The notes: generated by a model from the letters alone, not told the origin. Shown: positions 11,610 through 19,210, counted from the stretch's first letter. The stretch is DNA of 64,000 nucleotides from Pseudomonadota bacterium (GCA_018261615.1 JAGTSE010000002.1:62001-126000); one strand, 5' to 3'. Numbers and translations: made by a program.

Positions 11610-11855
11610 GAATAGTGCTAAAACATCTTCGGCAAACTTGTCATCCCGGATGTAGAAGTAACATTCTGGAACATCCAGAACTCTGGCGAACTCGCATACC
11701 AATTCATAAGTGGGTTTGTGAGTGCCATTCTCATAATGAGATAAGCGCGAATACGCCGTTGCTTCTTCAATACCTGCCAGCACACCTAATTTTTCCTGAG
11801 TTAGCTTTGCGCGAAGGCGTGCTTCTTTTAGTCTCTTAGCTATCATACCGTACAT
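11595..11855 (-). CDS. XRE-family helix-turn-helix transcriptional regulator
   Basis: The 86-residue protein is almost entirely a Cro/CI-type helix-turn-helix. RLKEARLRAKLTQEKLGVLAGI (residues 8-29) gives the first helices, and EEATAYSRLSHYENGTHKPT the recognition helix with the conserved YE-NGTHKP turn. The tail ECYFYIRDDKFAEDVLALF resembles chromosomal XRE regulators of conflict loci. Two matching palindromes lie immediately upstream and two more upstream of the Ner-like pseudogene. It is therefore probably autoregulatory and once controlled that gene. The partner system is not recognisable. Confidence 0.85.
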   Translation of the reverse strand: MYGMIAKRLKEARLRAKLTQEKLGVLAGIEEATAYSRLSHYENGTHKPTYELVCEFARVLDVPECYFYIRDDKFAEDVLALFKSQQ

Positions 11856-11877
11856 CCTGTAGGAATTTGACGGTAAT

Positions 11878-11920
11878 CTTTAGCATTACTCAAGAATGCT
11901 TATCTTTAGAATTCCTAAAG
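11878..11920. promoter_or_regulatory. Operator pair O1-O2 upstream of the XRE gene
   Basis: Two 17-bp elements of the form CTTTAG-N5-CTAAAG lie at 11878-11894 (one mismatch) and 11904-11920 (perfect arms). Their starts are 26 bp apart, just upstream of the minus-strand XRE start at 11855. The same pair with the same spacing recurs at 12144-12186. Autoregulation is inferred. Confidence 0.7.
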
Positions 11921-11929
11921 ATGATCAAT

Positions 11930-12232
11930 CAACCAAGTCTATGTAGATGAGTGAGTAGGTACGCTCGGAAGACCTTATAGAGTTGTACTGCGCTTGCTCG
12001 AGCAACTGTTGTGGGAAGTGCTCCTCTGCACATTATCTCTGTCGATATCAGAGCCTCTTGCACCGTATTTCCCAGCTTTCTCGCAATTCTGTGATGATAT
12101 TAAGTCATTAAAGTGATCCTTTTATTGGTCATATTGACAGCTTCTTTAGCGATCCTTAAGATAAATGAACTTTAGGATTACTAAAGAAAAAGTGAAAACA
12201 CATGTTCAGATCTTTAAAAAGAGGTAAAAGGA
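11930..12232. other. Non-coding stretch between XRE gene and Ner-like pseudogene
   Basis: No gene is evident. A 12-bp palindrome TTGCTCGAGCAA lies near 11993, and operator pair O3-O4 sits at 12144-12186. The rest carries stops in all frames and may be decayed DNA. Confidence 0.5.
12144..12186. promoter_or_regulatory. Operator pair O3-O4 upstream of the Ner-like pseudogene
   Basis: CTTTAG-N5-CTTAAG at 12144-12160 and CTTTAG-N5-CTAAAG at 12170-12186 repeat the XRE operator motif, again with a 26-bp offset. They lie 47 bp before the ATG at 12233. Confidence 0.7.
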
Positions 12233-12501
12233 ATGACTCAAAAAGACTGGCACCCTGCCGATATCATTGCCGCCCTGCGTAAACGCGGAACTAGCCTGGC
12301 AGAGTCTCACGCGAAGCGGGACTCGCCTCTTCCACTCTGGCAAATGCATTGACACGACCGTGGCCGAAAGGAGAATGGTTGATAGCAGCGAAACTGGAAC
12401 TTCATCCGTCGGAAATATGGCCTGAGCGGTATTCAAGAGCCAAGAATGAACGCTTTCCCAGGAAGCCATTTACTGGCAGTGTTGAATCATACGATTTATA
12501 A
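12233..12501 (+). pseudogene. Ner/Nlp-family DNA-binding protein, frameshifted
   Basis: The gene starts ATG with a good AAAAGG ribosome site and reads MTQKDWHPADIIAALRKRG, then TSLA, after which a one-base loss near 12303 shifts the frame. The next frame continues SREAGLASSTLANAL, TRPWPKGEWLIA, then PSEIWPERY, and ends at TAA 12499-12501. The composite matches the intact minus-strand paralogue at 12634-12882 along its length, which shows the shift is a real lesion rather than misreading of an unrelated frame. Ner-like proteins are small phage Mu-type repressors. Confidence 0.8.
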
Positions 12502-12560
12502 CACATGGGTTTCATATCGTAATTTGTTGACCTAAACCTGTTCGGCTGGTGTCGACGAAT

Positions 12561-12583
12561 TTGTAGGGAAATAGATGTATTGA
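12561..12583 (+). pseudogene. Second SUKH 3'-end remnant
   Basis: These 23 bases match the last 23 bases of the SUKH remnant (11521-11543) at 20 positions, ending with the same codons for Met-Tyr-stop. Everything upstream is lost. It indicates a former tandem array of related immunity genes. Confidence 0.5.
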
Positions 12584-12585
12584 GT

Positions 12586-12620
12586 AAACGGTAATGGCCT
12601 GAAACGGGTCACTACCGTTT
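12586..12620. terminator. Hairpin between the converging Ner-like genes
   Basis: AAACGGTA and TACCGTTT form an 8-bp stem around a 19-base loop between the plus-strand pseudogene and the minus-strand intact gene. It could end transcription from both sides. Confidence 0.5.
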
Positions 12621-12633
12621 AACGCTTCACCGT

Positions 12634-12882
12634 TTATGCGCCCTGCTCTTCGCGCACACACTGCCCGGATCTACGCCTCTGATAACGCGACGGCCAGATT
12701 GCTTCTGGCCGGGTATCCAACGCTTCGGCAATTAACCGCTCCCCTTTCGGCCAGTGCCGGGTTAAGGCATTGGCGAGCGTAGATGAAGCAAGCCCCGACT
12801 CGCGAGAAAGCGCCGCCAACGATGTTCCCTTTTTCCTTAAACCCGCAATGATATCTGCTTTATGCCAGTCCTGATTTTCCAT
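12634..12882 (-). CDS. Ner/Nlp-family DNA-binding protein (SfsB-like)
   Basis: An 82-residue protein beginning MENQDWHKADIIAGLRKKG. This ATG is preceded by AAGGAGA at optimal distance. The frame also offers an ATG six codons upstream, but that one overlaps the ribosome site. LAALSRESGLASSTLANALTR is the winged helix-turn-helix of the Ner family, followed by HWPKGERLIAEAL and the conserved IWPSRY end. Family members include the phage Mu Ner repressor and chromosomal Nlp/SfsB activators. It is divergent from a controller-type regulator, with operator-like boxes between them, which suggests cross-regulation. Confidence 0.85.
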   Translation of the reverse strand: MENQDWHKADIIAGLRKKGTSLAALSRESGLASSTLANALTRHWPKGERLIAEALDTRPEAIWPSRYQRRRSGQCVREEQGA

Positions 12883-12902
12883 GGTGATTCTCCTTTTCAT
12901 GT

Positions 12903-12968
12903 TGACTATAAGTCACATGATAGCACAACACTTTATGATTGTGACTAATAGTCCGTGGACTTATAGTC
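12903..12968. promoter_or_regulatory. C-box operators between Ner-like gene and first controller gene
   Basis: A perfect TGACT-ATA-AGTCA element lies at 12903-12915. Two 11-bp elements, GACTAATAGTC (12943-12953) and GACTTATAGTC (12958-12968), are separated by CGTG. This tandem layout matches C-boxes bound by controller proteins of restriction-modification systems such as C.Esp1396I. It lies 22 bases before the controller ATG. Confidence 0.75.
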
Positions 12969-12990
12969 ATCAAAAAATAATGCTGTAGGT

Positions 12991-13221
12991 ATGAAAAATG
13001 CCGAAGATATCAAAGTCCTGCTGGGACAACGTGTCAGAACGCTGCGCATGGAGGCAGGGCTTTCGCAGGAAAGTTTTGCCGAGAAATGCGGGCTTGATCG
13101 CACTTATATCAGCGGCATCGAACGCGGCACCCGCAACCCAACACTGGAAGTGCTTTATGCCCTCGCCACCGCCCTGCACATCGAACTCACCTCCTTGTTC
13201 ATTTTTAACGAACCCGGATGA
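12991..13221 (+). CDS. Controller-type (C protein-like) XRE regulator 1
   Basis: The 76-residue protein is one helix-turn-helix domain. LGQRVRTLRMEAGLSQESFA, then EKCGLDRTYISGIERGTRNPTL, is the conserved core of restriction-modification controller (C) proteins. The family typically binds C-boxes as dimers, first activating and then repressing its own promoter. The matching tandem C-box just upstream supports this reading. The ribosome site is poor (TAGGT), as in many leaderless C transcripts. No methyltransferase is present within the window, so it is an orphan or the survivor of a lost system. A paralogue follows in tandem. Confidence 0.85.
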   Translation: MKNAEDIKVLLGQRVRTLRMEAGLSQESFAEKCGLDRTYISGIERGTRNPTLEVLYALATALHIELTSLFIFNEPG

Positions 13222-13259
13222 ACGTTTTTGCTAATGAGATCAATTAAGCAGCCGGATAT

Positions 13260-13285
13260 GTGACTCATCGTCCGTGGTCTGATAA
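13260..13285 (+). promoter_or_regulatory. C-box upstream of second controller gene
   Basis: GTGACTCATCGTCCGTGG followed by TCTGATAAG aligns with the first C-box region (GTGACTAATAGTCCGTGG, ACTTATAGT). The distance to the ATG is 51 bases here and 50 in the first copy. The right half is degenerate. Confidence 0.55.
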
Positions 13286-13310
13286 GCAACGAAGTACGAT
13301 GCTGTCGAGC

Positions 13311-13529
13311 ATGGAAAATACAAAAAACATCACAGTACGTTTTGGACAACGTGTAAAAGCTCTCCGCTTACAGCTAGGGCTTTCTCAGGAAGCGTTCGCA
13401 GATAAGTGCGGATTAGATCGCACTTACATCAGTGGGATTGAGCGAGGAGTCAGGAACCCAACACTAGAGGTTATCGCGGTCATTGCCGATGGGCTGCAAA
13501 TTAATCTTAGTGCTTTATTTATTTTATAA
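13311..13529 (+). CDS. Controller-type (C protein-like) XRE regulator 2
   Basis: A 72-residue paralogue of the preceding regulator. FGQRVKALRLQLGLSQEAFA is followed by DKCGLDRTYISGIERGVRNPTL, with more than half of all positions shared. MENTKNITV at 13311 is taken as the start because an upstream ATG in the same frame would place the C-box inside the gene, and the distance from C-box to this ATG equals that of copy 1. The next gene downstream is a broken reading frame with a nuclease-like core. The third base of many codons is A or T, unlike the backbone. Confidence 0.8.
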   Translation: MENTKNITVRFGQRVKALRLQLGLSQEAFADKCGLDRTYISGIERGVRNPTLEVIAVIADGLQINLSALFIL

Positions 13530-13617
13530 CATCGGATATTCCATAAAAACAATTATTACCAGAACCGTTATTTATCATACTTTAAATATTAATCTTCAAT
13601 ATAAAAAAGGCAAACCA

Positions 13618-14369
13618 ATGTCAATATCAAATAAACCATCAAGGTATGAAATAGAAAATATATATTCCGCAACAAACTCATCTATTGGGCATTCGCATAA
13701 CTTCGCAAATATTAATGCTAAAAAAAGGTTCGTGAAGAATATTTTGTTGCAACATTAATTTCAAATGGAATACCTATCCTGGCGCACAGATTGATATCTC
13801 TTCTTCAGCGAAAAGGAGTTTTTTTAAGAATATCTGGCGTGTTTTTCCACGGTCATCCCAGAGTGAAATTTGGTCGTAACAGTTCAATTGAACTCGCCGA
13901 TCTATTAATAGTATACCAACATATCGGATTGATGCGTAGCAATGCCAGGACACTCCTTATACAAGCGAAAATATCGGATAATTCAACACATCGTTTACCA
14001 TCAGGAGACACGCAGCTTAAACTTTTCTCTACATGGCCGCTCTTTTAATTTATTACTGGTGGACTCCCAACGCAATTAAGGAATATAGAAGAAAAAGGCA
14101 AAGGCACGCGTTATGCTCTGGTTTTTCGGGGGGATTACCAAACTACTTAAAGAAAGAATAGATGAAGTATTAGCCGGTTTTCCTCGAATAAAACCATCAG
14201 ACTTCGTTAGTAAGTGATAGATGCTTGGTAGGGGCGGCGCTTGGCCTACTTGAACCTAATGGTAAAGGTTTTTTCGGGAAACGGTAGTTTGTTTCAGAAT
14301 CAAAGAAACAGTTTTGGCTGGAATGCGTCAAAATTCATCAGTATGATTGCGTGTACCATCGCCAGTTAA
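13618..14369 (+). pseudogene. Broken gene with PD-(D/E)xK-like core downstream of the controllers
   Basis: The gene starts MSISNKPSRYEIENIY after AAAAAAGG. At a run of seven A (13720-13726) the frame is lost. With eight A it continues KKVREEYFVATLISNG through LISLLQRKGVFLRISGVFF to an in-frame TAA at 14046. It resumes in frame with FITGGLPTQLRNIEEKGK, and further coding-like pieces extend to SKFISMIACTIAS before TAA 14367. The middle has SSIELADLLIV then LLIQAKI, resembling the E/D and Q-x-K motifs of PD-(D/E)xK nucleases. A function in restriction is inferred only from this motif and from the upstream C proteins. The family is not recognised. AT content is high. Confidence 0.55.
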
Positions 14370-14388
14370 GAAATACTGAGAGGACAAT

Positions 14389-14703
14389 ATGGATGTTACT
14401 GATGAGGCTTTGTTGAGTTCTGGCTTTACACCATCGGATTTGCAGAAGATAAAGAACAACGTTGAAAGCTATGGTGGAACGTTGGAGGAAGCGATTCAGG
14501 ATCTGGCTAATCGATTCAGGGTTGTTATATGGGTAACATCATCTTGTCTTATGGTTTTTATCATTTTAGTGCTGTTTTCTGCGAAAGAAACCGTGGTTGG
14601 TGGTGGAATATCGATTCTAATCGCTATCGTCATTGTTGTTTTTATTCAGCCGCCAGTCCTTTCTTACAAATCCTGGCGGTTCTGGATAAAATCCAAGGGC
14701 TAA
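14389..14703 (+). CDS. Two-helix membrane protein, candidate immunity partner of the DUF4225 protein
   Basis: The 104-residue protein has a soluble N-terminal helical part (LQKIKNNVESYGGTLEEAIQ). Two transmembrane segments follow at about residues 44-64 and 69-88, then a short basic tail. A GAGAGG ribosome site lies eight bases before the ATG. Its stop overlaps the stop of the converging DUF4225 gene by four bases. No family is recognised. Small size, two membrane helices and tight tail-to-tail pairing suggest an immunity protein acting in the inner membrane. That role is inference, and it could instead be an unrelated small membrane protein. Confidence 0.75.
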   Translation: MDVTDEALLSSGFTPSDLQKIKNNVESYGGTLEEAIQDLANRFRVVIWVTSSCLMVFIILVLFSAKETVVGGGISILIAIVIVVFIQPPVLSYKSWRFWIKSKG

Positions 14704-15506
14704 TGGTTCGATGTGTCAGTAGAAAGCAAGTCAAATATTACTTTGGCCTTAAGTCCATAACCTACTATTTTCATTGTTAATTTTGGACGGCTCATCGTAT
14801 CGACCTTGCGATAGAAATCACGGGGCATCCATTTAAACAGCCTCCATGCTTCGGGTCTTCTAGCTAATCCAAAGATGCTATATACACTTGCACTTAACGT
14901 AACAGCATTATAAATCGCCAGACCAATTTCAGGCTTGAAACCCATAAATTGGGCCGCTTCCATAGCTCCATTAGCCACAAATCCCTCTGTTTTATATTGT
15001 TTTCCATATATACCAGGAATGATTTCTTTTGACAGACCGTTAATGCCATCCGTTACAAGGATAGCCCCTGCCAGCATACCTAAAGGTGTCATCGTAGCAA
15101 CCATCAACGCACCACCAGCAATTGCCATTCCAGAGACCACAATGTGAATAGCTGAAATCACGTACCCGACGATTTTATTATTTTCCTTAACAAACTCGAC
15201 CTTTGCATAAAGCTGTGCGGACTTGGTTCTTAACAAGCGCTCTTGCACAAGCAGATTGTCTGTTTCAGCACGCAAATTTTTGATGCATACAATGCATTCT
15301 TCATCGGTTTTGGCCCGTCGTGCTGTTTCAAATTCTTTCTCTACAACCTGTCTTATATCCTCGACAAACTTGATACGTGTCAGGCCATCTTGCAAATAGA
15401 ATGCTGACAGCCGATTTGCTGTTTCGACGAGTTTCCGGGCTTCCAGATTCACCATGGTATCTGACCATGTTCTTTTCCCGCCCCTGTTGAGCAACGCGAT
15501 ATCCAT
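14700..15506 (-). CDS. DUF4225 domain protein with membrane hairpin, candidate pore-forming toxin
   Basis: The 268-residue product has a charged, coiled-coil-like N-terminal half (residues 20-110). A long hydrophobic stretch at 112-157 (KIVGYVISAIHIVVSGMAIA, GGALMVATMTPLGMLAGAIL) is followed by a C-terminal part GKQYKTEGFVANGAMEAAQ, IGLAIYNAVTLSASVYSIFG. This last portion fits the DUF4225 family as I remember it. A GGAAAGGAG ribosome site precedes the ATG. There is no signal peptide. The hydrophobic hairpin inside a helical protein, together with an opposing two-helix gene, resembles pore-forming colicin loci. Function is unproven. An integrase remnant lies just upstream. Confidence 0.75.
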   Translation of the reverse strand: MDIALLNRGGKRTWSDTMVNLEARKLVETANRLSAFYLQDGLTRIKFVEDIRQVVEKEFETARRAKTDEECIVCIKNLRAETDNLLVQERLLRTKSAQLYAKVEFVKENNKIVGYVISAIHIVVSGMAIAGGALMVATMTPLGMLAGAILVTDGINGLSKEIIPGIYGKQYKTEGFVANGAMEAAQFMGFKPEIGLAIYNAVTLSASVYSIFGLARRPEAWRLFKWMPRDFYRKVDTMSRPKLTMKIVGYGLKAKVIFDLLSTDTSNH

Positions 15507-15640
15507 AAAGACTCCTTTCCCAAATGTGTCTGGTCATTTTACGTGCAATATGACCATGGGCAACAGGAGATGCTTTCCCAGAGTCTGATTTTGCTGGAAC
15601 GAACACATGAGCAAACTCTGAGACTCCACACGGTAATTCT

Positions 15641-15811
15641 CTATTTTTCATCGTCGGATGTGTCAAAACCCTTGTTGTACGGGCAGTGTTTCGACCGAGT
15701 TTTATAGACGAATGTATACACATTGTTGCTGTAAATACCGGCAAAGGCTTTGAGAACAACCACCATTGCCTGTCTGGAAAGAAAAACCAAATGTGGATTA
15801 CGTCGTTTCAT
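15641..15811 (-). pseudogene. Phage-type tyrosine integrase remnant
   Basis: The reading frame begins MK and then RRNPHLVFLSRQA, a signature of P4-type integrases just before the catalytic domain, and continues VLKAFAGIYSNNVYTF. The expected catalytic HxxR and Tyr regions are absent, and the frame stops after 56 codons. An internal AAAGGAGAGG precedes the ATG, but the fragment cannot be a working recombinase. It lies 175 bp from the 3' end of guaA, a known integration site of enterobacterial genomic islands, and is transcribed away from guaA. Confidence 0.6.
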
Positions 15812-15880
15812 CCTCTCCTTTGGCACCCTTGCCTTCCGCTAACACTTCCCCTCACCGGGTGTGTAGAGGACTTTCACCTC

Positions 15881-15903
15881 TTAGTCATTCATTGAATGAC
15901 TAA
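15881..15903. repeat. 23-bp palindrome downstream of guaA
   Basis: Two perfect 11-base arms (TTAGTCATTCA / TGAATGACTAA) flank a single central base, between the integrase remnant and the guaA terminator. It could be an island-end or protein-binding site. No matching copy was found at the left end of the accessory segment. Confidence 0.6.
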
Positions 15904-15911
15904 ACAAAAAA

Positions 15912-15936
15912 CAAAAAAGCCCGCAGTTACGCGGAC
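15912..15936 (-). terminator. guaBA terminator
   Basis: On the minus strand GTCCGC-GTAACT-GCGGGC is followed by TTTTTTG, about 50 bases after the guaA stop. Confidence 0.85.
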
Positions 15937-15985
15937 TTAGAGGTACTTTACTGCTTTTACGCGCAGGCTGTTGCCAGACGCGAAA

Positions 15986-17563
15986 TCATTCCCACTCAAT
16001 GGTAGCTGGCGGTTTGCCGCTGATGTCATACACCACGCGGGAAATACCGTTGACTTCATTGATGATGCGGTTAGAAACGCGGCCGAGGAAATCGTACGGC
16101 AGGTGCGCCCAGTGTGCGGTCATAAAGTCGATGGTTTCGACTGCACGCAGAGAGACAACCCAGTCGTATTTACGACCATCACCCATCACGCCAACGGAAC
16201 GGACCGGCAGGAACACGGTGAAGGCCTGGCTTACTTTGTTGTAGAGGTCAGCTTTATGCAGCTCTTCAATAAAGATCGCATCAGCGCGACGCAGCAGGTC
16301 ACAATACTCTTTCTTCACTTCGCCCAGCACACGAACACCGAGGCCAGGGCCCGGGAACGGGTGACGGTAGAGCATGTCGTACGGCAGGCCGAGTTCCAGA
16401 CCAATTTTACGCACTTCGTCTTTGAACAGCTCTTTCAGCGGCTCAACCAGGCCCATCTTCATCTCTTTCGGCAGGCCGCCCACGTTGTGGTGAGATTTAA
16501 TAACGTGCGCTTTACCGGTTGCGGATGCGGCAGATTCGATCACGTCCGGATAGATAGTTCCCTGCGCCAGCCATTTTACGTCTTCCAGCTTCAGGGCTTC
16601 TTCGTCGAACACTTCCACGAACACGCGGCCGATGATTTTACGTTTTGCTTCCGGATCGTTCTCGCCAGCCAATGCTGAAAGGAAGCGATCTTCTGCCGGA
16701 ACGTGAACGATGTTCAGACCGAAGTGGTCGCCGAACATGTCCATCACCTGAGCGGCTTCGTTCAGGCGCAGCAGGCCGTTATCAACGAATACGCAGGTCA
16801 GTTTTTTGCCGATGGCACGGTGCAGCAGCATCGCGGTGACGGAGGAATCCACGCCGCCGGAAAGGCCGAGGATCACTTTATCGTCGCCAACCTGTTTACG
16901 AATACGTTCAACTGCATCGTCGATGATTTTTGCCGGCGTCCACAGCGCTTCACATTCGCAGATATCGCGCACAAAGCGTTCCAGCAAACGCAAGCCCTGA
17001 CGGGTGTGAGTCACTTCCGGGTGGAACTGCACGCCGTAGAAGCGTTTTTCTTCATTTGCCATGATGGCGAACGGGCAGCTTTCGGTGCTGGCAACGGTCA
17101 CGAAGTCGGACGGAATAGCCGTCACTTTGTCGCCGTGGCTCATCCACACGTCCAGCAGCACTTTGCCTTCAGCGGTCAGGGAATCTTCAATACCGCGAAC
17201 CAGCGCGCTGTCGGTCTGCACTTCAACCTGTGCGTAACCGAATTCACGTTCACTGGAGCCTTCAACGTGGCCGCCGAGCTGCATCGCCATGGTCTGCATG
17301 CCATAGCACACGCCAAGCACCGGAACACCAGCTTCGAACACATATTGCGGTGCGCGCGGGCTGTTCTCTTCGGTGGTGCTTTCCGGGCCGCCGGAAAGAA
17401 TGATACCGCTTGGGTTGAAGTCGCGGATCTGCGCTTCGGTGACATCCCACGCCCACAGTTCGCAGTAAACGCCCAGCTCACGCACGCGGCGCGCAACCAG
17501 TTGCGTGTACTGAGAACCGAAGTCGAGGATGAGAATACGATGTTTATGAATATTGTCCGTCAT
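15986..17563 (-). CDS. guaA: GMP synthase (glutamine-hydrolysing)
   Basis: GuaA aminates XMP to GMP using glutamine and ATP. The 525-residue protein starts [19 protein letters not shown]; an upstream ATG in frame would add nine residues that homologues lack. The N-terminal class I amidotransferase domain shows [10 protein letters not shown] with the nucleophilic Cys near residue 86, and the catalytic His in [11 protein letters not shown] near 181. The ATP-pyrophosphatase domain has the P-loop [11 protein letters not shown] near 235. The C-terminal dimerisation domain ends KPPATIEWE. It is second in the guaBA operon. The 3' end is intact despite the island remnant beside it. Confidence 0.98.
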   Translation of the reverse strand: MTDNIHKHRILILDFGSQYTQLVARRVRELGVYCELWAWDVTEAQIRDFNPSGIILSGGPESTTEENSPRAPQYVFEAGVPVLGVCYGMQTMAMQLGGHVEGSSEREFGYAQVEVQTDSALVRGIEDSLTAEGKVLLDVWMSHGDKVTAIPSDFVTVASTESCPFAIMANEEKRFYGVQFHPEVTHTRQGLRLLERFVRDICECEALWTPAKIIDDAVERIRKQVGDDKVILGLSGGVDSSVTAMLLHRAIGKKLTCVFVDNGLLRLNEAAQVMDMFGDHFGLNIVHVPAEDRFLSALAGENDPEAKRKIIGRVFVEVFDEEALKLEDVKWLAQGTIYPDVIESAASATGKAHVIKSHHNVGGLPKEMKMGLVEPLKELFKDEVRKIGLELGLPYDMLYRHPFPGPGLGVRVLGEVKKEYCDLLRRADAIFIEELHKADLYNKVSQAFTVFLPVRSVGVMGDGRKYDWVVSLRAVETIDFMTAHWAHLPYDFLGRVSNRIINEVNGISRVVYDISGKPPATIEWE

Positions 17564-17676
17564 TGACGTTACTTCCGAGGCAAGTGGCAATGAATATACT
17601 CGTCGTCTTGCAGGCTGAAACCTGAACAGAGAGTATGAAAGTCAGCGCCCGGTGCAAGCACCGGGCGCGAAAATCA

Positions 17677-19143
17677 TTAAGAACCCATGCGGTAGTTCGG
17701 GGATTCCTTGGTGATAGTCACGTCGTGAACGTGGCTTTCCTGGATACCGGCACCGCTGATGCGTACAAATTCCGCTTTGGTACGCAGGTCGTCGATGGTA
17801 CCACAGCCGGTCAGACCCATACAGGAGCGCAGGCCGCCCATCTGCTGGTGAATGATCTCTTTCAGGCGGCCTTTATAGGCAACGCGGCCTTCGATACCTT
17901 CCGGCACCAGTTTGTCGGCAGCGTTATCGCTCTGGAAGTAACGGTCGGAAGAGCCTTTGGACATCGCGCCCAGAGAACCCATACCACGGTAAGATTTGTA
18001 AGAACGGCCCTGGTAGAGTTCGATTTCGCCCGGGGATTCTTCAGTACCCGCCAGCATGGAGCCAACCATTACTACGGCAGCGCCTGCGGCGATGGCTTTG
18101 GCGATGTCGCCGGAGAAACGGATACCGCCGTCAGCGATAACCGGAATACCGGTGCCTTCCAGCGCTTCAACCGCGTCGGAAACGGCAGTGATCTGCGGAA
18201 CACCCACGCCAGTCACGATACGGGTAGTACAGATGGAACCAGGGCCGATACCAACTTTCACTGCGCTCACGCCCGCTTCCGCCAGGGCACGAGCACCTGC
18301 GCCAGTAGCGACGTTACCGCCGATGATTTGCAGATCCGGGTATTTAGCACGGGTTTCGCGAATGCGCTGCAATACGCCTTCGGAGTGGCCGTGAGAGGAG
18401 TCGATCAGCAGTACGTCAACGCCTGCGGCAACCAGCGCGTCAACGCGCTCTTCGTTACCAGCGCCAGCGCCGACTGCCGCGCCAACACGCAGTTGGCCCT
18501 GCGCATCTTTACAGGCGTTCGGTTTACGTTCTGCTTTCTGGAAGTCTTTAACGGTGATCATGCCGCGCAGGTGGAAGCTTTCGTCAACGACCAGCGCTTT
18601 TTCAACGCGTTTTTCGTGCATTTTAGCGAACACTACTTCGCGGGATTCCCCTTCGCGAACGGTCACCAGACGCTCTTTCGGCGTCATATACACGCTGACC
18701 GGCTGGCTCAGATCGGTGACGAAACGCACATCACGCCCGGTGATGATACCCACCAGTTCGTTGTCGCCGTTGACAACCGGGTAACCGGCAAAGCCGTTAC
18801 GTTCGGTCAGTTCTTTTACTTCGCGCAGGGTGGTGGTCGGCAGAACAGTCTGTGGATCTTTAACCACGCCGGATTCATGTTTCTTAACGCGGCGAACTTC
18901 TTCCGCCTGACGCTCGATAGACATGTTTTTGTGAATAAAGCCAATGCCGCCTTCCTGTGCCAGCGCAATCGCGAGGCGCGCTTCAGTCACGGTATCCATC
19001 GCCGCAGAGAGCATAGGAATGTTCAGGCGAATGGTTTTGGTGAGTTGCGTACTTAAGTCGGCAGTATTCGGCAGAACAGTGGAATGAGCGGGAACGAGGA
19101 GGACGTCGTCAAACGTCAGTGCTTCTTTAGCAATACGTAGCAT
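17677..19143 (-). CDS. guaB: Inosine-5'-monophosphate dehydrogenase
   Basis: GuaB oxidises IMP to XMP with NAD, the committed step to guanine nucleotides. The 488-residue product starts [19 protein letters not shown]; two codons of extra open frame upstream are ignored. Two CBS domains occupy about residues 95-205. The catalytic loop [17 protein letters not shown] carries the active-site Cys near residue 305, and the flap region KGSSDRYFQ is intact. It is first in guaBA, separated by about 110 bp from guaA. A PurR-type site overlaps its promoter. Confidence 0.98.
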   Translation of the reverse strand: MLRIAKEALTFDDVLLVPAHSTVLPNTADLSTQLTKTIRLNIPMLSAAMDTVTEARLAIALAQEGGIGFIHKNMSIERQAEEVRRVKKHESGVVKDPQTVLPTTTLREVKELTERNGFAGYPVVNGDNELVGIITGRDVRFVTDLSQPVSVYMTPKERLVTVREGESREVVFAKMHEKRVEKALVVDESFHLRGMITVKDFQKAERKPNACKDAQGQLRVGAAVGAGAGNEERVDALVAAGVDVLLIDSSHGHSEGVLQRIRETRAKYPDLQIIGGNVATGAGARALAEAGVSAVKVGIGPGSICTTRIVTGVGVPQITAVSDAVEALEGTGIPVIADGGIRFSGDIAKAIAAGAAVVMVGSMLAGTEESPGEIELYQGRSYKSYRGMGSLGAMSKGSSDRYFQSDNAADKLVPEGIEGRVAYKGRLKEIIHQQMGGLRSCMGLTGCGTIDDLRTKAEFVRISGAGIQESHVHDVTITKESPNYRMGS

Positions 19144-19184
19144 GGGCAATATCTCTGACCTGGGGGGTTAAATATTGCCGTGGC

Positions 19185-19210
19185 ATTATACAGAGCGTAA
19201 CCGATTGCAT
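19185..19210 (-). promoter_or_regulatory. guaBA promoter with PurR-like operator
   Basis: On the minus strand a TATAAT -10 element (19190-19185) is followed by the GC-rich discriminator GCCACGGC. The 16-mer ATGCAATCGGTTACGC (19210-19195) matches the degenerate PurR site known at E. coli guaB. GC-rich discriminators fit stringent control. Confidence 0.7.

Noticed and set aside
11993..12004. TTGCTCGAGCAA palindrome as a further XRE operator
   Set aside because: It does not share the CTTTAG arms or the 26-bp pairing, and a 12-bp palindrome alone is weak evidence.
15507..15640. Frame ELPCGVSEFAHVFVPAK running into the DUF4225 start
   Set aside because: It overlaps the DUF4225 gene out of frame, resembles nothing known, and has no start with a ribosome site.
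17635..19056. A 473-codon frame opposite guaB
   Set aside because: It is the antisense of guaB with biased composition and no ribosome site or family match.
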